Below, piece after piece: positions 6,972-15,436 of a stretch of DNA of 64,000 bases. The notes beneath the pieces are model-generated. The model worked only from the letters and a program-made list of their open reading frames with translations. It searched no databases and was not told the origin of the DNA. Position numbers and translations under genes: made by a program. Each line of letters starts with the position of its first letter. Position 1 is the first letter of the stretch. Source of the DNA: Sanguibacter suaedae (GTDB taxonomy: Bacteria; Actinomycetota; Actinomycetes; Actinomycetales; Cellulomonadaceae); the NCBI RefSeq assembly GCF_016342785.1, contig NZ_JAEINH010000005.1:62001-126000 (forward strand), written 5' to 3'.

Positions 6972-9055
6972 GCGGGACGACAGCGGCCCCGCCCGGGGGC
7001 ACCGCCCTGGCACAACGCTCCACCTCCGTCCCCCCCGCGGGACGCGAGCACTTCCGGACCGACGTCGAGGGACTGCGAGCGCTGGCCGTCCTTGCGGTCG
7101 TCGCGTTCCACGCGTCCGTCCCGGGCTTCTCGGGCGGGTTCGTGGGCGTCGACGTGTTCTTCGTGATCTCCGGCTTCCTCATCACCGGCCTCCTGCTCCG
7201 CGAGGCCCAGGGCACCGGTCGGATCAACTTCGCGCAGTTCTACGCGCGCCGTGCCCGACGCATCATCCCGCCCGCAGCGCTGGTGCTCGTCGTCGTCGCG
7301 CTGGTGTCCTTCGCGGTCGAGCCCCTGCTCGGGGTCTACAACACGAGCCGGGCGGTGCTCGCCTCCGGGGTCTTCCTCGCGAACTGGCACTTCATCGGCA
7401 TCGGCACCGACTACTTCGGTGCGTCGGTCTCGGAGAGCCCGGTGCTGCACTACTGGTCGCTCGCGGTGGAGGAGCAGTTCTACCTCGTGTGGCCCCTGCT
7501 CGTGCTCGTCCTGTTCAGCGTGGCCCGGCGCGCGCCGCTCATGAGCTCTCGCATCATCCTCCTCGGTGTGGGCCTCACGACCGCGGCGTCGTTCCTGTTC
7601 TCGCTGACCACGACGTCGAGCGACCCCACCCTGGCGTACATGTCCACGCTGACGCGCGCCTGGGAGTTCGGCATCGGTGGCCTCGTGGCGGCCGCAGCCC
7701 ACTGGTTGTCCCGCGAGGCCCGCAGGGACTCCTCGCGGCGCATCGGGTTCCTCCTAGGGTGGGCCGGGGTGGGTGCGGTGGTCGGGTCCGTCGTCGTGCT
7801 CGACGAGTCCGTGCCGTTCCCGGGGACCGCTGCGCTCCTGCCGACCCTCGGGACGGCGGCGATCATCGCCGGCGGCATCCTCGTGGCCAACGCGCGCGGG
7901 TCCGTCGGGGCGGTCCTGTCGGTGCGACCCGTGCGGTACGTCGGGCGCGCGTCGTTCGCGTGGTACCTGTGGCACTGGCCCGTCCTCGTCCTCGTCGAGG
8001 GCCACACGGGCCAGCTCGGTTGGCAGGACCGCAGCGTCCTCATGCTCGCTGCTCTCGTCCTCGCCGTCGCGACGCTCCACCTCCTCGAGATCCCGGTGGG
8101 CCGGTGGAAGCAGCTCGCCCGGCGCGCCGCGCCCGCCACCGCGCTGGGGATGCTCGGCGTGACCGTCACCACCAGCGTGGCGCTGGCGACGGGCTCGTCG
8201 GCCGTGGACCGGCTCTCGTCGACGGAGGCGTCCGCACCGGTCGACGCCTCGAACTTCGAGCAGGTCTTCGGGCCTGACACGAAGGACACGTCGGGCCCCG
8301 TGTCCCCCAACCCGCTCGACGCACCGACGGACGAACCCGAACCGTCCGGGTGCCTCCTCGACAAGGAGGTCGGTCCCGTCCTGTCCTGCACGCTCGGGAC
8401 CGCGGGCGGGACGCCCGTCGTCCTCTTCGGTGACAGCCACGCCCACCAGTGGGTGCCGGCGTTCGACAAGCTCGCCGAGGACAACGGCTGGGAGGTGTTC
8501 GTCTACGCCAAGGCCGGGTGCCCGGTCCACGCCATCGAGCCTCGTGACGACGACTCGCGGTTCTCGAACCCCGAGTGCGTGCGGTGGCGCGCGGCGTCCA
8601 TCGAGTCGATCGTCCGGCTCCGGCCGGAGCTCGTGGTCGTCTCCTCCCTGCACACCTACCTGCCCGACCAGGAGGAGGTGCTCGAGGCGTGGGAGACGTC
8701 GCTCGACCAGCTGCGCGAGGCGGACGCGCCGATCGCGTACCTGCGTGACACGCCGAAGCCCGTCGAGGACATGCCCACGTGCATCTCGGCGGCCTTCGAC
8801 GACTGGACCCGCTGCTCGTTCCCGCACGACGGTGTCCCCGAACCGGTGATCCAGGAGAGCATCACGGGCCGCCAGCCGGGCGTCACCGTCGTGGACCTCC
8901 TGCCGTACTTCTGCGACGGCTCGCAGTGCGTGGCCGTGCGCAACGGCCTGCTGCTGTACCGCGACGACTCGCACCTGACGGCCACCGCGGCACGTTCCCT
9001 CGCCCCGGCCCTCGCGCACGAGCTCGAGGCAGCCTCCCTCGTGCCTGCGTCCTGA
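6968..9055 (+). CDS. Acyltransferase family 3 fused to SGNH domain (OafA-type)
   Basis: A 695-residue protein. The N-terminal half is a multi-span acyltransferase-3 domain starting with FRTDVEGLRALAVLAVVAFH (conserved R and H), with FFVISGFLIT, HYWSLAVEEQFYL and WYLWHWPVLV further on. A linker leads to a C-terminal SGNH domain with GDSH (488-491) and DDSH (666-669) carrying the Asp-His pair. OafA-like proteins move acyl groups, often acetyl, across the membrane onto surface glycans. The GTG at 6968 overlaps the preceding stop (GTGA); an in-frame ATG at 6941 is possible but has no clear ribosome site. Context suggests O-acylation of the polymer made by the adjacent GT2. Confidence 0.9.
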   Translation: MSGTTAAPPGGTALAQRSTSVPPAGREHFRTDVEGLRALAVLAVVAFHASVPGFSGGFVGVDVFFVISGFLITGLLLREAQGTGRINFAQFYARRARRIIPPAALVLVVVALVSFAVEPLLGVYNTSRAVLASGVFLANWHFIGIGTDYFGASVSESPVLHYWSLAVEEQFYLVWPLLVLVLFSVARRAPLMSSRIILLGVGLTTAASFLFSLTTTSSDPTLAYMSTLTRAWEFGIGGLVAAAAHWLSREARRDSSRRIGFLLGWAGVGAVVGSVVVLDESVPFPGTAALLPTLGTAAIIAGGILVANARGSVGAVLSVRPVRYVGRASFAWYLWHWPVLVLVEGHTGQLGWQDRSVLMLAALVLAVATLHLLEIPVGRWKQLARRAAPATALGMLGVTVTTSVALATGSSAVDRLSSTEASAPVDASNFEQVFGPDTKDTSGPVSPNPLDAPTDEPEPSGCLLDKEVGPVLSCTLGTAGGTPVVLFGDSHAHQWVPAFDKLAEDNGWEVFVYAKAGCPVHAIEPRDDDSRFSNPECVRWRAASIESIVRLRPELVVVSSLHTYLPDQEEVLEAWETSLDQLREADAPIAYLRDTPKPVEDMPTCISAAFDDWTRCSFPHDGVPEPVIQESITGRQPGVTVVDLLPYFCDGSQCVAVRNGLLLYRDDSHLTATAARSLAPALAHELEAASLVPAS

Positions 9056-9081
9056 CCCGCACCCCACACACAGGAGTACCC

Positions 9082-10482
9082 ATGAGAATCTCCGTCATCG
9101 GCTGCGGCTACCTCGGAGCCGTCCACGCCGCCTGCATGGCCCACCTGGGCCACGAGGTCGTCGGCATCGACGTCGACCACGACAAGGTCCGTGCGCTCGC
9201 CGCGGGCGTCTCCCCGATCTTCGAACCGAACCTGGACACGATCCTCAGCTCCGCCCGCGAGTCCGGGCGGCTGACGTTCAGCGACGACCCGGCCGCCGCG
9301 GCGGGCGCCCAGGTGCACTTCGTGACCGTCGGCACTCCCCAGCGCAAGGGCGAGAACGCCGCGGACATGACGTACGTCCACGCCGCCGTCGACGCGCTGC
9401 TGCCCCACCTGCGGCCGGGGGACCTCGTCGCCGGGAAGTCGACCGTCCCCGTGGGGACGGCCGCCTTGCTCGCCGAGAAGGTCGCCGCTTCCGGCACGGG
9501 CGCGCTCGTCGCCTGGAACCCCGAGTTCCTCCGCGAAGGCTTCGCGGTGGAGGACACGCTCACCCCGGACCGCATCGTCTACGGTCTCCCGCCGGCGGGC
9601 GCCACGACGGTGGACGGCGTCCCCGCGCAGGACCATGCGCGTCGCCTGCTGGACGAGGTGTACGTGTCCGCGCTCGAGGGCGGCACCCCGCTGGTCGTCA
9701 CCGACTACCCCACCGCCGAGCTCGTCAAGGTCTCGGCGAACGCGTTCCTCGCGACGAAGATCTCCTTCATCAACGCGATGGCGGAGATCGCGGACGCCAC
9801 GGGCGCGGACGTCACCGCCCTGGCGGACGCGATCGGCCACGACACGCGGATCGGGCGCCGGTTCCTCAACGCGGGGATCGGGTTCGGGGGCGGGTGCCTG
9901 CCCAAGGACATCCGGGCGTTCGCTGCGCGCGCGGAGGAGCTCGGCAAGGGTGAGTCGCTCGCGTTCCTGCGCGAGGTCGACGCCATCAACCTCCGCCGCC
10001 GGCAGCACGTGGTGGACATGGTCGTGGACGAGCTCGGCGGTGACGTGGTGGGCAGGAAGGTGGCGATCCTCGGCCTGTCGTTCAAGCCGGAGTCCGACGA
10101 CATCCGCGACTCCCCCGCGCTCGACGTCGCGGTGCGGCTCAAGGGTCTGGGGGCTGACGTGGTGGCGACCGACCCGCACGCCATCCTCAACTCGATCCGC
10201 CAGCACCCTCAGCTGGGCTTCGCGACCAACACGGTGGACGCCCTCTTCGGGGCCGACGCGATCGTGCTCGTCACGGAGTGGGCGGAGTACCGCGACCTCG
10301 ACCCGGAGCGGGTGGGCGAGCTCGTCCGCGCCAAGGTGGTGATCGACGGCCGCAACGCCCTCGACCCGCAGCGGTGGGCCGACGCCGGATGGACCTACCG
10401 GGGAATGGGCCGACCGGGGGTCGCCCCGCGGGCCGCCAGGGACGAGGGCGCGACGACGCAGGAGGCCATGGCGCCGGCCTGA
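9082..10482 (+). CDS. ugd: UDP-glucose 6-dehydrogenase
   Basis: A 466-residue enzyme that oxidises UDP-glucose to UDP-glucuronate with two NAD+. The N-terminus has the dinucleotide motif GCGYLG (7-12), the centre has the catalytic-loop signature FGGGCLPKD with Cys272, and the C-terminal domain contains GLSFKPESDDIRDSPAL. Length is usual for the family. The ATG has AGGAG five bases upstream. It follows the acyltransferase by 26 bases and ends in a strong hairpin, so it is the last gene of the polysaccharide run. UDP-glucuronate could be a second donor for the neighbouring glycosyltransferase; that link is inference. Guanosine- or UDP-mannuronate-type dehydrogenases are less likely alternatives. 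Confidence 0.92.
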   Translation: MRISVIGCGYLGAVHAACMAHLGHEVVGIDVDHDKVRALAAGVSPIFEPNLDTILSSARESGRLTFSDDPAAAAGAQVHFVTVGTPQRKGENAADMTYVHAAVDALLPHLRPGDLVAGKSTVPVGTAALLAEKVAASGTGALVAWNPEFLREGFAVEDTLTPDRIVYGLPPAGATTVDGVPAQDHARRLLDEVYVSALEGGTPLVVTDYPTAELVKVSANAFLATKISFINAMAEIADATGADVTALADAIGHDTRIGRRFLNAGIGFGGGCLPKDIRAFAARAEELGKGESLAFLREVDAINLRRRQHVVDMVVDELGGDVVGRKVAILGLSFKPESDDIRDSPALDVAVRLKGLGADVVATDPHAILNSIRQHPQLGFATNTVDALFGADAIVLVTEWAEYRDLDPERVGELVRAKVVIDGRNALDPQRWADAGWTYRGMGRPGVAPRAARDEGATTQEAMAPA

Positions 10483-10489
10483 CGCACGG

Positions 10490-10530
10490 GCAGCGGGGCG
10501 GGTCGGGAATCCTCCGGCCCGCCCCGCTGC
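10490..10530. terminator. Bidirectional hairpin between ugd and the SRPBCC gene
   Basis: Perfect 13-base arms GCAGCGGGGCGGG (10490-10502) and CCCGCCCCGCTGC (10518-10530) with a 15-base loop lie between the convergent stops of ugd and the SRPBCC gene. There is no T-run, as is common in actinomycete terminators. Confidence 0.75.
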
Positions 10531-10533
10531 GCG

Positions 10534-11016
10534 TCACACGAGGAGCTCGTCGATCTGCTCCAGGGCCTGGGTCATGCCCTCCTGCATGCCCATGGCGACC
10601 ATCTGCTCGAGCTGCTCGACGCTCTCGAACGTCGACTCGATGGTCATCCGGGCGCCGTCGTCCGTCGGGTCGATCGACACGACCGCTCGGGTGACGCCCA
10701 TCTCGGGCGACACGGTCCCGTGCTCGTCGGCGAATCCGTCGTCGAACGCGAGGTATCGGGGCTCGTCGATGGCCGTGATGGTCCAGGCGCCCCACATCTG
10801 CTCGCCCTCCGGGCCGGTCATGTAGTAGCGCGACATGCCGCCCACCTCGAGGTCGTGCTGGGGGAAGGTGGCGGGCCACTCCGGCGGGCCCCACCAGCGC
10901 TCGAGCAGGCGCGGGTCGGCCCACAGCTGCCAGACCCGCTCCGGGGGTGCAGCGTGCTCGCTGACGAAGGTCATGGTGAGGGCCTCGGAGTCCTTGGTGC
11001 TGCTCACGACAGGCAT
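10534..11016 (-). CDS. SRPBCC / AHSA1-type START domain protein
   Basis: A 160-residue protein of the activator-of-Hsp90 ATPase-like SRPBCC family, a helix-grip fold with a hydrophobic cavity. Typical features are HAAPPERVWQLWADPRLLERWW, then WGAWTITAIDEPRYLAFDDG, and a C-terminal helix LEQMVAMGMQEGMTQALEQI. The ATG at 11016 has AGGAG six bases upstream. It starts 13 bases after the ArsR stop, and such ArsR-SRPBCC pairs are common in actinobacteria. No ligand or substrate is established. The gene is likely regulated by the ArsR partner. Confidence 0.88.
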   Translation of the reverse strand: MPVVSSTKDSEALTMTFVSEHAAPPERVWQLWADPRLLERWWGPPEWPATFPQHDLEVGGMSRYYMTGPEGEQMWGAWTITAIDEPRYLAFDDGFADEHGTVSPEMGVTRAVVSIDPTDDGARMTIESTFESVEQLEQMVAMGMQEGMTQALEQIDELLV

Positions 11017-11029
11017 GTGCGTCTCCTGA

Positions 11030-11362
11030 TCAGTTCTCGGATAGAAGGTCATCGATGCGCCGTGCCCGCGACCGCCAGAGGGCCTCGTACTCGTCGAGGA
11101 GCCTGGCCGCGCCGCGGATGGTGTCGAGGTTCCCGTGGACGACCTGCTCCCGGCCGCGGCGCACCTTCGTCACGAGCGAGGCCCTCTCGAGGACCGCGAC
11201 GTGCTTCTGGACCGCGGCGAAGCTCATGTCGTACGCGCTCGCCAGGACCGAGACCGAGCACCCCTCCTCGACCACGCGCCCCACGATGTCGCGACGCGTG
11301 GAGTCGGCCAGGGCCTGGAAGATGCGGTCGATCTCCGCATCCGTCCATCGATCTACAACCAT
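11030..11362 (-). CDS. ArsR-family transcriptional regulator
   Basis: A 110-residue winged-helix repressor: RIFQALADSTRRDIVGRV is the usual opening helix, MSFAAVQKHVAVLERASLV is the recognition helix, and VTKVRRGREQVVHGN is the wing. No metal-binding cysteines of the ArsR/SmtB type are visible, matching the SRPBCC-paired subfamily. The ATG at 11362 gives the usual length; it has no ribosome site, but TAACGT lies about nine bases upstream, so the mRNA may be leaderless. The start codon sits inside a perfect palindrome, suggesting autoregulation. The SRPBCC gene follows 13 bases after the stop. Confidence 0.88.
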   Translation of the reverse strand: MVVDRWTDAEIDRIFQALADSTRRDIVGRVVEEGCSVSVLASAYDMSFAAVQKHVAVLERASLVTKVRRGREQVVHGNLDTIRGAARLLDEYEALWRSRARRIDDLLSEN

Positions 11363-11371
11363 AAAGTTGTA
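11354..11371. promoter_or_regulatory. Probable ArsR operator at the arsR start codon
   Basis: TACAAC and GTTGTA form a perfect six-base inverted repeat with a six-base spacer that contains the arsR ATG. A repressor bound here would cover the presumed -10 and transcription start of the arsR-SRPBCC pair. Confidence 0.5.
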
Positions 11372-11992
11372 CGTTACGCGCGGCCGGGCGATGTCGGCAA
11401 GACCACGCACGGGACTTCTCGAGCGAGCCGAGCTGTCACCGCGCCGTGGAAGGATGTCTCAGAACGAAGGACCCGCAGGTCCTGGCAAGGGACGGCCGGC
11501 ACCCGAGCGCACTGGGAGCGCGGGCGAGGCGTCACGTGCCTGCCGTGCCGAGGGACGACCGGCCATCGCCCCTCTCCCCGCAGGCGTCCCTCGCGGTGAC
11601 CTGGACCTGCCACTGATGGTGCGCCCGGACTGGTACCGACTCGGTGCACATCGGCATTGGAGCACCCAGCATCGGCACGCACGGCCGTCACGGTGGGCCT
11701 CGAGCCGGTATCGGCGAGAAGCGCGTCAGCGGAGAGGTAGACCCGCTCCGTCCTGCTGGGGTCGATCGTCTTGTCCGCGGCCTGATCCGTACCCCTAACG
11801 CACCCCTACCGCGATGTGCGAGACGCCCTCGCTACTGCGGCGGCTCACCCCGTCGGTCCGGTCACACTGTCGCATCCTCCTAAACAATGTTGCGATTGGT
11901 GACGACGAGACGGAACCGGCCGTCGGAATCGGGGTCGGGGTCGGTTCCGCCGGCTCGGCCCTGGCGATGACAGCGAGTGCAGCAGCTATGGG
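11372..11992. other. Stretch without a recognisable gene
   Basis: About 620 bases between the ArsR start and the end of the ABC permease gene. Open frames exist on both strands, but none has a convincing ribosome site, codon pattern or recognisable motif. The sequence is somewhat less GC-rich than its surroundings toward 11880. It may hold the arsR promoter and decayed material, but nothing specific could be identified. Confidence 0.5.
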
Positions 11993-13813
11993 TTACTCGC
12001 GTGCCCCGACGAGCGCGATCGGTGCGGACCGGGTGGCCGCCAGGGTCGTCCACACGCTGGTCGCGCCGACGACGAGGAAGGCTGCGGGGACGGTTCGCCA
12101 GACGATGCCCCAGGGGATGACCAGCGTGCCGGCGACCCCGCTGATGCCTATCAGGGTGGCCACCGCCGCCAGTGAGCCCAAGAGCAGGCCGGCGCCGGTG
12201 ACGATGGTCGACTCGAGCAGGGCGCCGGCGACCACCTGGCCGCGGCTGTAGCCGCTGAGTCGGGCGATGGCGAACTCGCGGCGTCGCTCGCCGGCGGCGA
12301 TGACGATCGCGTTGATCACACCGATCGCCGCGTAGATGGCGGCCATGCCCAGGACGACCTTCATCACGCCGGCGTTCAGGGTGTCCTGCGCACCGTCGTC
12401 CTGCGCGATCCAGTCTTCGAGAGGTAGCACCGGCTGCGGCAGGGTGCTGGCTACGGCTGTGGGGTCCGTTCCGGGCTTGAGGCGGACGATGGCCCGCGCT
12501 GGGCCGAGTGCGGCGACCGGGACGATGTCGTGTGGCAGCAGGTACTCCGGGCCGCCGTTGAGGTTGGGCGGAAGTACGGCCACCACGCGCGTCGAGAGAT
12601 CCTGGCCTCCAACGCGGATCTGCACGCTCGCGCCGAGAGTTCCACCCGCAGCGGCGACGGTATGCCCGTGGAGGTCGCCGTACGAGCCGGCCAGCAGCGG
12701 CACCCGGTGGGCCTGCTGGTAGGCGGCCGGGTCGACGGCCAACGCCTCGACCTCGTTGGTGTCGGTGCCGGGGTCGCCGGCGTAGTTGGTGGTGGTCGTG
12801 GCCCGAATGCTCAGGGCGTATTCAGTTGAGGCGGCTGCGACCCCGGAAGAGCCAGGGGCGACGGGCCCGGCGGCCATCAGGTCACCGTGCAGGTCGGCCG
12901 CGAGCTGGTCGCGTGCGCCGGCGGAGAGACTGTAGAAGGTCCCGGCCAGCCCGATCAGCAGGGCGACCAGGATCAGGAGGGGCGCGGCGATCGAGGTGCT
13001 GCGACGTACGCCGTCGCGCAGATTCCCCCGGGCGAGCCGGCTGACCGAGGAGTTGCCGGCGAGGCTGCCGCCGAGCCGGCTGAGCAGGGGCACGAGGACG
13101 GGGCTGAGCGCGGTCAGGCCGAGGCCGAGTGCGACGGTGGCGTTGATCGACAACGGGATCGCTGCGTCGGGATGATCCACAGCGGTCGCTGTCGTCATGA
13201 GGATGACGGCGAGGACAGTCAGCATGACACCGATCCGCCAACGGCCACCGGTCATCATTCTCCCAGCGGCGCCGGTCTCTCCCAGCGCTTCCAGCGGGCG
13301 AACGGAAGCAGCCTGTCTCGAGGCAGCGAGGACGCCTGCCTCAGAGACGCCGATGCCGATGCCGATGGAGACCCAGAGCACCCAGCCATGCCATGCCGCG
13401 TGGAAGGAGTGCGGTAGGAATCCCAAGTCGGTGAGAAGCGCTGTCTGCATGCCCAGCGCGATCTGCCCGGCGGGGACGCCGAGGATGGTGCCGACGATGC
13501 CGAGCAGCAGCGCCTCGGCAAGCAGCAGCCGCCGCACCTGGCGACGGCTCGCGCCGATGAGGCGCAGTAGAGCGAGGTCACGGCGGCGCTGAGCGATGGT
13601 GAAGGCGAAGGTCGCGCTCACCACGAAGATCGCCAGAAACACCGACACCCCCAGCGCCAGGCCGAGCACCGCGACCGCTTCGCCGTATCGGCCGGCCGAG
13701 GAGATGATGAGCAGCGATGACTGCACGATCGCGACGCCGAGCATGACGGTGATGATCGCTCCGGTGAACAGCTGCCAGCGTTCTCGGAAGGTGGCGACGG
13801 AGAGCGTGAGCAT
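11993..13813 (-). CDS. ABC transporter permease, FtsX/MacB type
   Basis: A 606-residue permease with two FtsX-type membrane blocks. An N-terminal helix (about 17-37) is followed by three helices of the first block, including the loop FTIAQRRRDLALLRLIGASR. Further helices and a large periplasmic-side domain (about residues 290-470) come next, then a second block with the matching loop AGERRREFAIARLSGYSRGQ. Such permeases work with a LolD-like ATPase in peptide export, lipid extraction or resistance to antimicrobial peptides. The ATG overlaps the ATPase stop (TGATG). The gene ends in TAA, rare in this window, and its third positions look less GC-biased than those of its neighbours, which hints at transfer. 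The substrate is unknown. Confidence 0.88.
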   Translation of the reverse strand: MLTLSVATFRERWQLFTGAIITVMLGVAIVQSSLLIISSAGRYGEAVAVLGLALGVSVFLAIFVVSATFAFTIAQRRRDLALLRLIGASRRQVRRLLLAEALLLGIVGTILGVPAGQIALGMQTALLTDLGFLPHSFHAAWHGWVLWVSIGIGIGVSEAGVLAASRQAASVRPLEALGETGAAGRMMTGGRWRIGVMLTVLAVILMTTATAVDHPDAAIPLSINATVALGLGLTALSPVLVPLLSRLGGSLAGNSSVSRLARGNLRDGVRRSTSIAAPLLILVALLIGLAGTFYSLSAGARDQLAADLHGDLMAAGPVAPGSSGVAAASTEYALSIRATTTTNYAGDPGTDTNEVEALAVDPAAYQQAHRVPLLAGSYGDLHGHTVAAAGGTLGASVQIRVGGQDLSTRVVAVLPPNLNGGPEYLLPHDIVPVAALGPARAIVRLKPGTDPTAVASTLPQPVLPLEDWIAQDDGAQDTLNAGVMKVVLGMAAIYAAIGVINAIVIAAGERRREFAIARLSGYSRGQVVAGALLESTIVTGAGLLLGSLAAVATLIGISGVAGTLVIPWGIVWRTVPAAFLVVGATSVWTTLAATRSAPIALVGARE

Positions 13814-14559
13814 CAGGCCTCCAGGGCGGCGAGTCGGTCGGTGACCTCGCGAACCGAGGGCTGGATGAGTCGGTCGACGATGCGCCCGTCGTTGAGGAAG
13901 ACGACGGAGTCAGCGCTGGCGGCGACGACCGGGTCGTGGGTGACCATGACGATGGTCTGCCGCGCGGAGCGGACCATCGAGCGCAGCAGCGCCAGCACCG
14001 TGCGCGCGGAACGGGAGTCCAGGGCGCCGGTCGGCTCGTCAGCGAACAGCACTGCAGGTCGGGTGACCATGGCGCGGGCTATGGCGACCCGTTGCTGTTG
14101 CCCTCCGGAGAGCTCGCGCGGCCGATGCCGGAAGCGATCGCCGAGTCCGACATCTGTGAGGATCTGCCGCACGTTGGTCATCGACACTTTCTGACCGGCC
14201 AGCCGCAGTGGCAGGGCGACGTTCTGCTCGGCGGTCAGGGATCCGAGGAGATTGAAGCTCTGGAAGACGAAGCCGACGTCCTGGCGTCGCAACTGGGTGA
14301 GTTCACGCTCGGAGGCGCCAGCCAGGTCGTGGTCGCCCAGCATCACCCGCCCGCTGGTAGGCCGCTCGAGGCCGGCGGCGCAGTGGAGCAAGGTGGACTT
14401 CCCGGAGCCGGAGGGCCCCATGACGGCGGTCCAGCTGCCGCGGGCAAACCTGATGTCGACCCCGTCGAGCGCACGAACTTGCGCCTGCTTGCTGCCGAAT
14501 ATATGGACTACGTCGCGCAATTCGACGGCTGTGCTCGTATGCATCTGAAGCTCGGTCAT
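13813..14559 (-). CDS. ABC transporter ATP-binding protein, LolD/MacB type
   Basis: A 248-residue ATPase with Walker A GPSGSGKST, Q-loop FVFQSFNLL, signature LSGGQQQRVAIARAM, Walker B VLFADEPTGALD and switch MVTHD. The DEPTGALD form is typical of MacB/LolD-type ATPases that energise FtsX permeases. The ATG at 14559 lacks a ribosome site, but TACGTT lies seven bases upstream, as expected for a leaderless gene. Its stop overlaps the permease start, so the two form one transporter. No regulator or two-component system is adjacent, so the inducing signal is not evident. Confidence 0.92.
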   Translation of the reverse strand: MTELQMHTSTAVELRDVVHIFGSKQAQVRALDGVDIRFARGSWTAVMGPSGSGKSTLLHCAAGLERPTSGRVMLGDHDLAGASERELTQLRRQDVGFVFQSFNLLGSLTAEQNVALPLRLAGQKVSMTNVRQILTDVGLGDRFRHRPRELSGGQQQRVAIARAMVTRPAVLFADEPTGALDSRSARTVLALLRSMVRSARQTIVMVTHDPVVAASADSVVFLNDGRIVDRLIQPSVREVTDRLAALEA

Positions 14560-14690
14560 GCCCGTAAACGTACGGAGGAACGGGGGCTGAGCGCGTCACC
14601 CGGCGCGGTGACAACCCGGGTAGCTCGCACGGGGGACACCAGTGAAAACGTAGGACGCACGATGTCGCGGACCTCGGCTTCGAGCTCGGG

Positions 14691-15086
14691 GGGTCTAGTG
14701 CGACCCTCTCCCAACTGACATGAGCACTCCAGCCGTCGAAGCCGAAGGCCTAACCAGTGACGAGCCGGTGAGTCGCACGCATGTCTGCGACCACGGTGGC
14801 CCAGTGCTGCTCAGGCGCCCCCCTCCCTGCGCTCCACGAGAGAGTGACCCCCAGCCGGCTTCTGCGCCTGAACGGAAGTGTCCCCGCTAGCGTCCGACAT
14901 CCTCTCGAGGATCAGGAAGGTCCCTTCGCCTGCCTCAATATCCTCGAGGAGCATGAATAGCAGGTCCTCCGACGGGTCGTCCCAGCTCTCGCCGCTCTCA
15001 TTCGTGACACGCACGGTTGGCGCGGCGGGGGTGGCAGGAACGACTGGCACAACGTCTCGCCTGCGAGTATCGCCACGTCGCGTCAC
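14691..15086 (-). pseudogene. Broken gene of an unnamed small-protein family (frameshift plus nonsense)
   Basis: The frame starts with a GTG at 15086 that overlaps the preceding gene's stop (GTGA) and encodes DPSEDLLFMLLEDIEAGEG and TFLILERMSD before stopping at 14811 after 91 residues. The coding signal continues past that stop in another frame: EQHWATVVADMR, then THRLVTG, a TAG at 14750-14752 where Trp would fit, then AFGFDGWSAHVSWERVALD. The shift lies in a run of six G at about 14820, and removing one G joins the frames. I therefore read one ancestral gene with two lesions. The family is seen in actinobacteria, but I cannot name a function. A sequencing error could explain one lesion, hardly both. 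Confidence 0.6.
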
Positions 15087-15427
15087 ACCAGGACACGCTC
15101 GAGCTCCACGGCATCTCCGAGCGCCCCCAGTCCGTCAAAGAACTGGCCGTGCGCCACCCCTGCGTTCAGACTCACGGCCACGTACCCAGGGGCGTACCAC
15201 TCACACAGGTACTCCAGCCGACCCAGCAGCTCGTGGAGCTTCCGATGTGCCCCATCGATGACGTAGCCCGAAGAAGCCTCAGCACGGACAACGTTGCCGA
15301 GCGCCAGGTCGTAGGCGAAGAACGGAATGCAGCACAGCTCGAGCAGGTCATCTCCGACGCGCTTCGTCCACAACTGTTCGAGGTTGTCTCCCTCGCCGAC
15401 ACCCTCCAACGCTGGCCGGGCTCTCAC
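15083..15427 (-). CDS. DUF4265-like protein, possibly internally shortened
   Basis: About 114 residues from the GTG at 15427; the start is uncertain and the open frame continues to about 15550. EQLWTKRVGDDLLELCCIP and FFAYDLALGNVV resemble the core of DUF4265 proteins. The tail CEWYAPGYVAVSL resembles their C-terminal segment, but the roughly 25-30 residues usually between these parts seem absent, so this may be a deletion derivative. The stop overlaps the GTG of the following broken gene (GTGA), implying former translational coupling. DUF4265 has no established function. Its proposed start is only ten bases from the start of an oppositely oriented gene, which suggests a rearrangement junction nearby. 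Confidence 0.5.
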   Translation of the reverse strand: MRARPALEGVGEGDNLEQLWTKRVGDDLLELCCIPFFAYDLALGNVVRAEASSGYVIDGAHRKLHELLGRLEYLCEWYAPGYVAVSLNAGVAHGQFFDGLGALGDAVELERVLV

Positions 15428-15436
15428 GAGGTCCCG

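Noticed and set aside
11372-11992. Short frames suggesting small proteins, such as a glycine- and valine-rich segment near 11930-11990
   Set aside because: No ribosome site, no recognisable motif, and the segment runs into the antisense of the ABC permease gene.
15017-15436. N-terminal extension of the plus-strand frame ending at 15634
   Set aside because: This part lies opposite the DUF4265-like sequence, which has better protein character; only the part after about 15437 looks coding on the plus strand.
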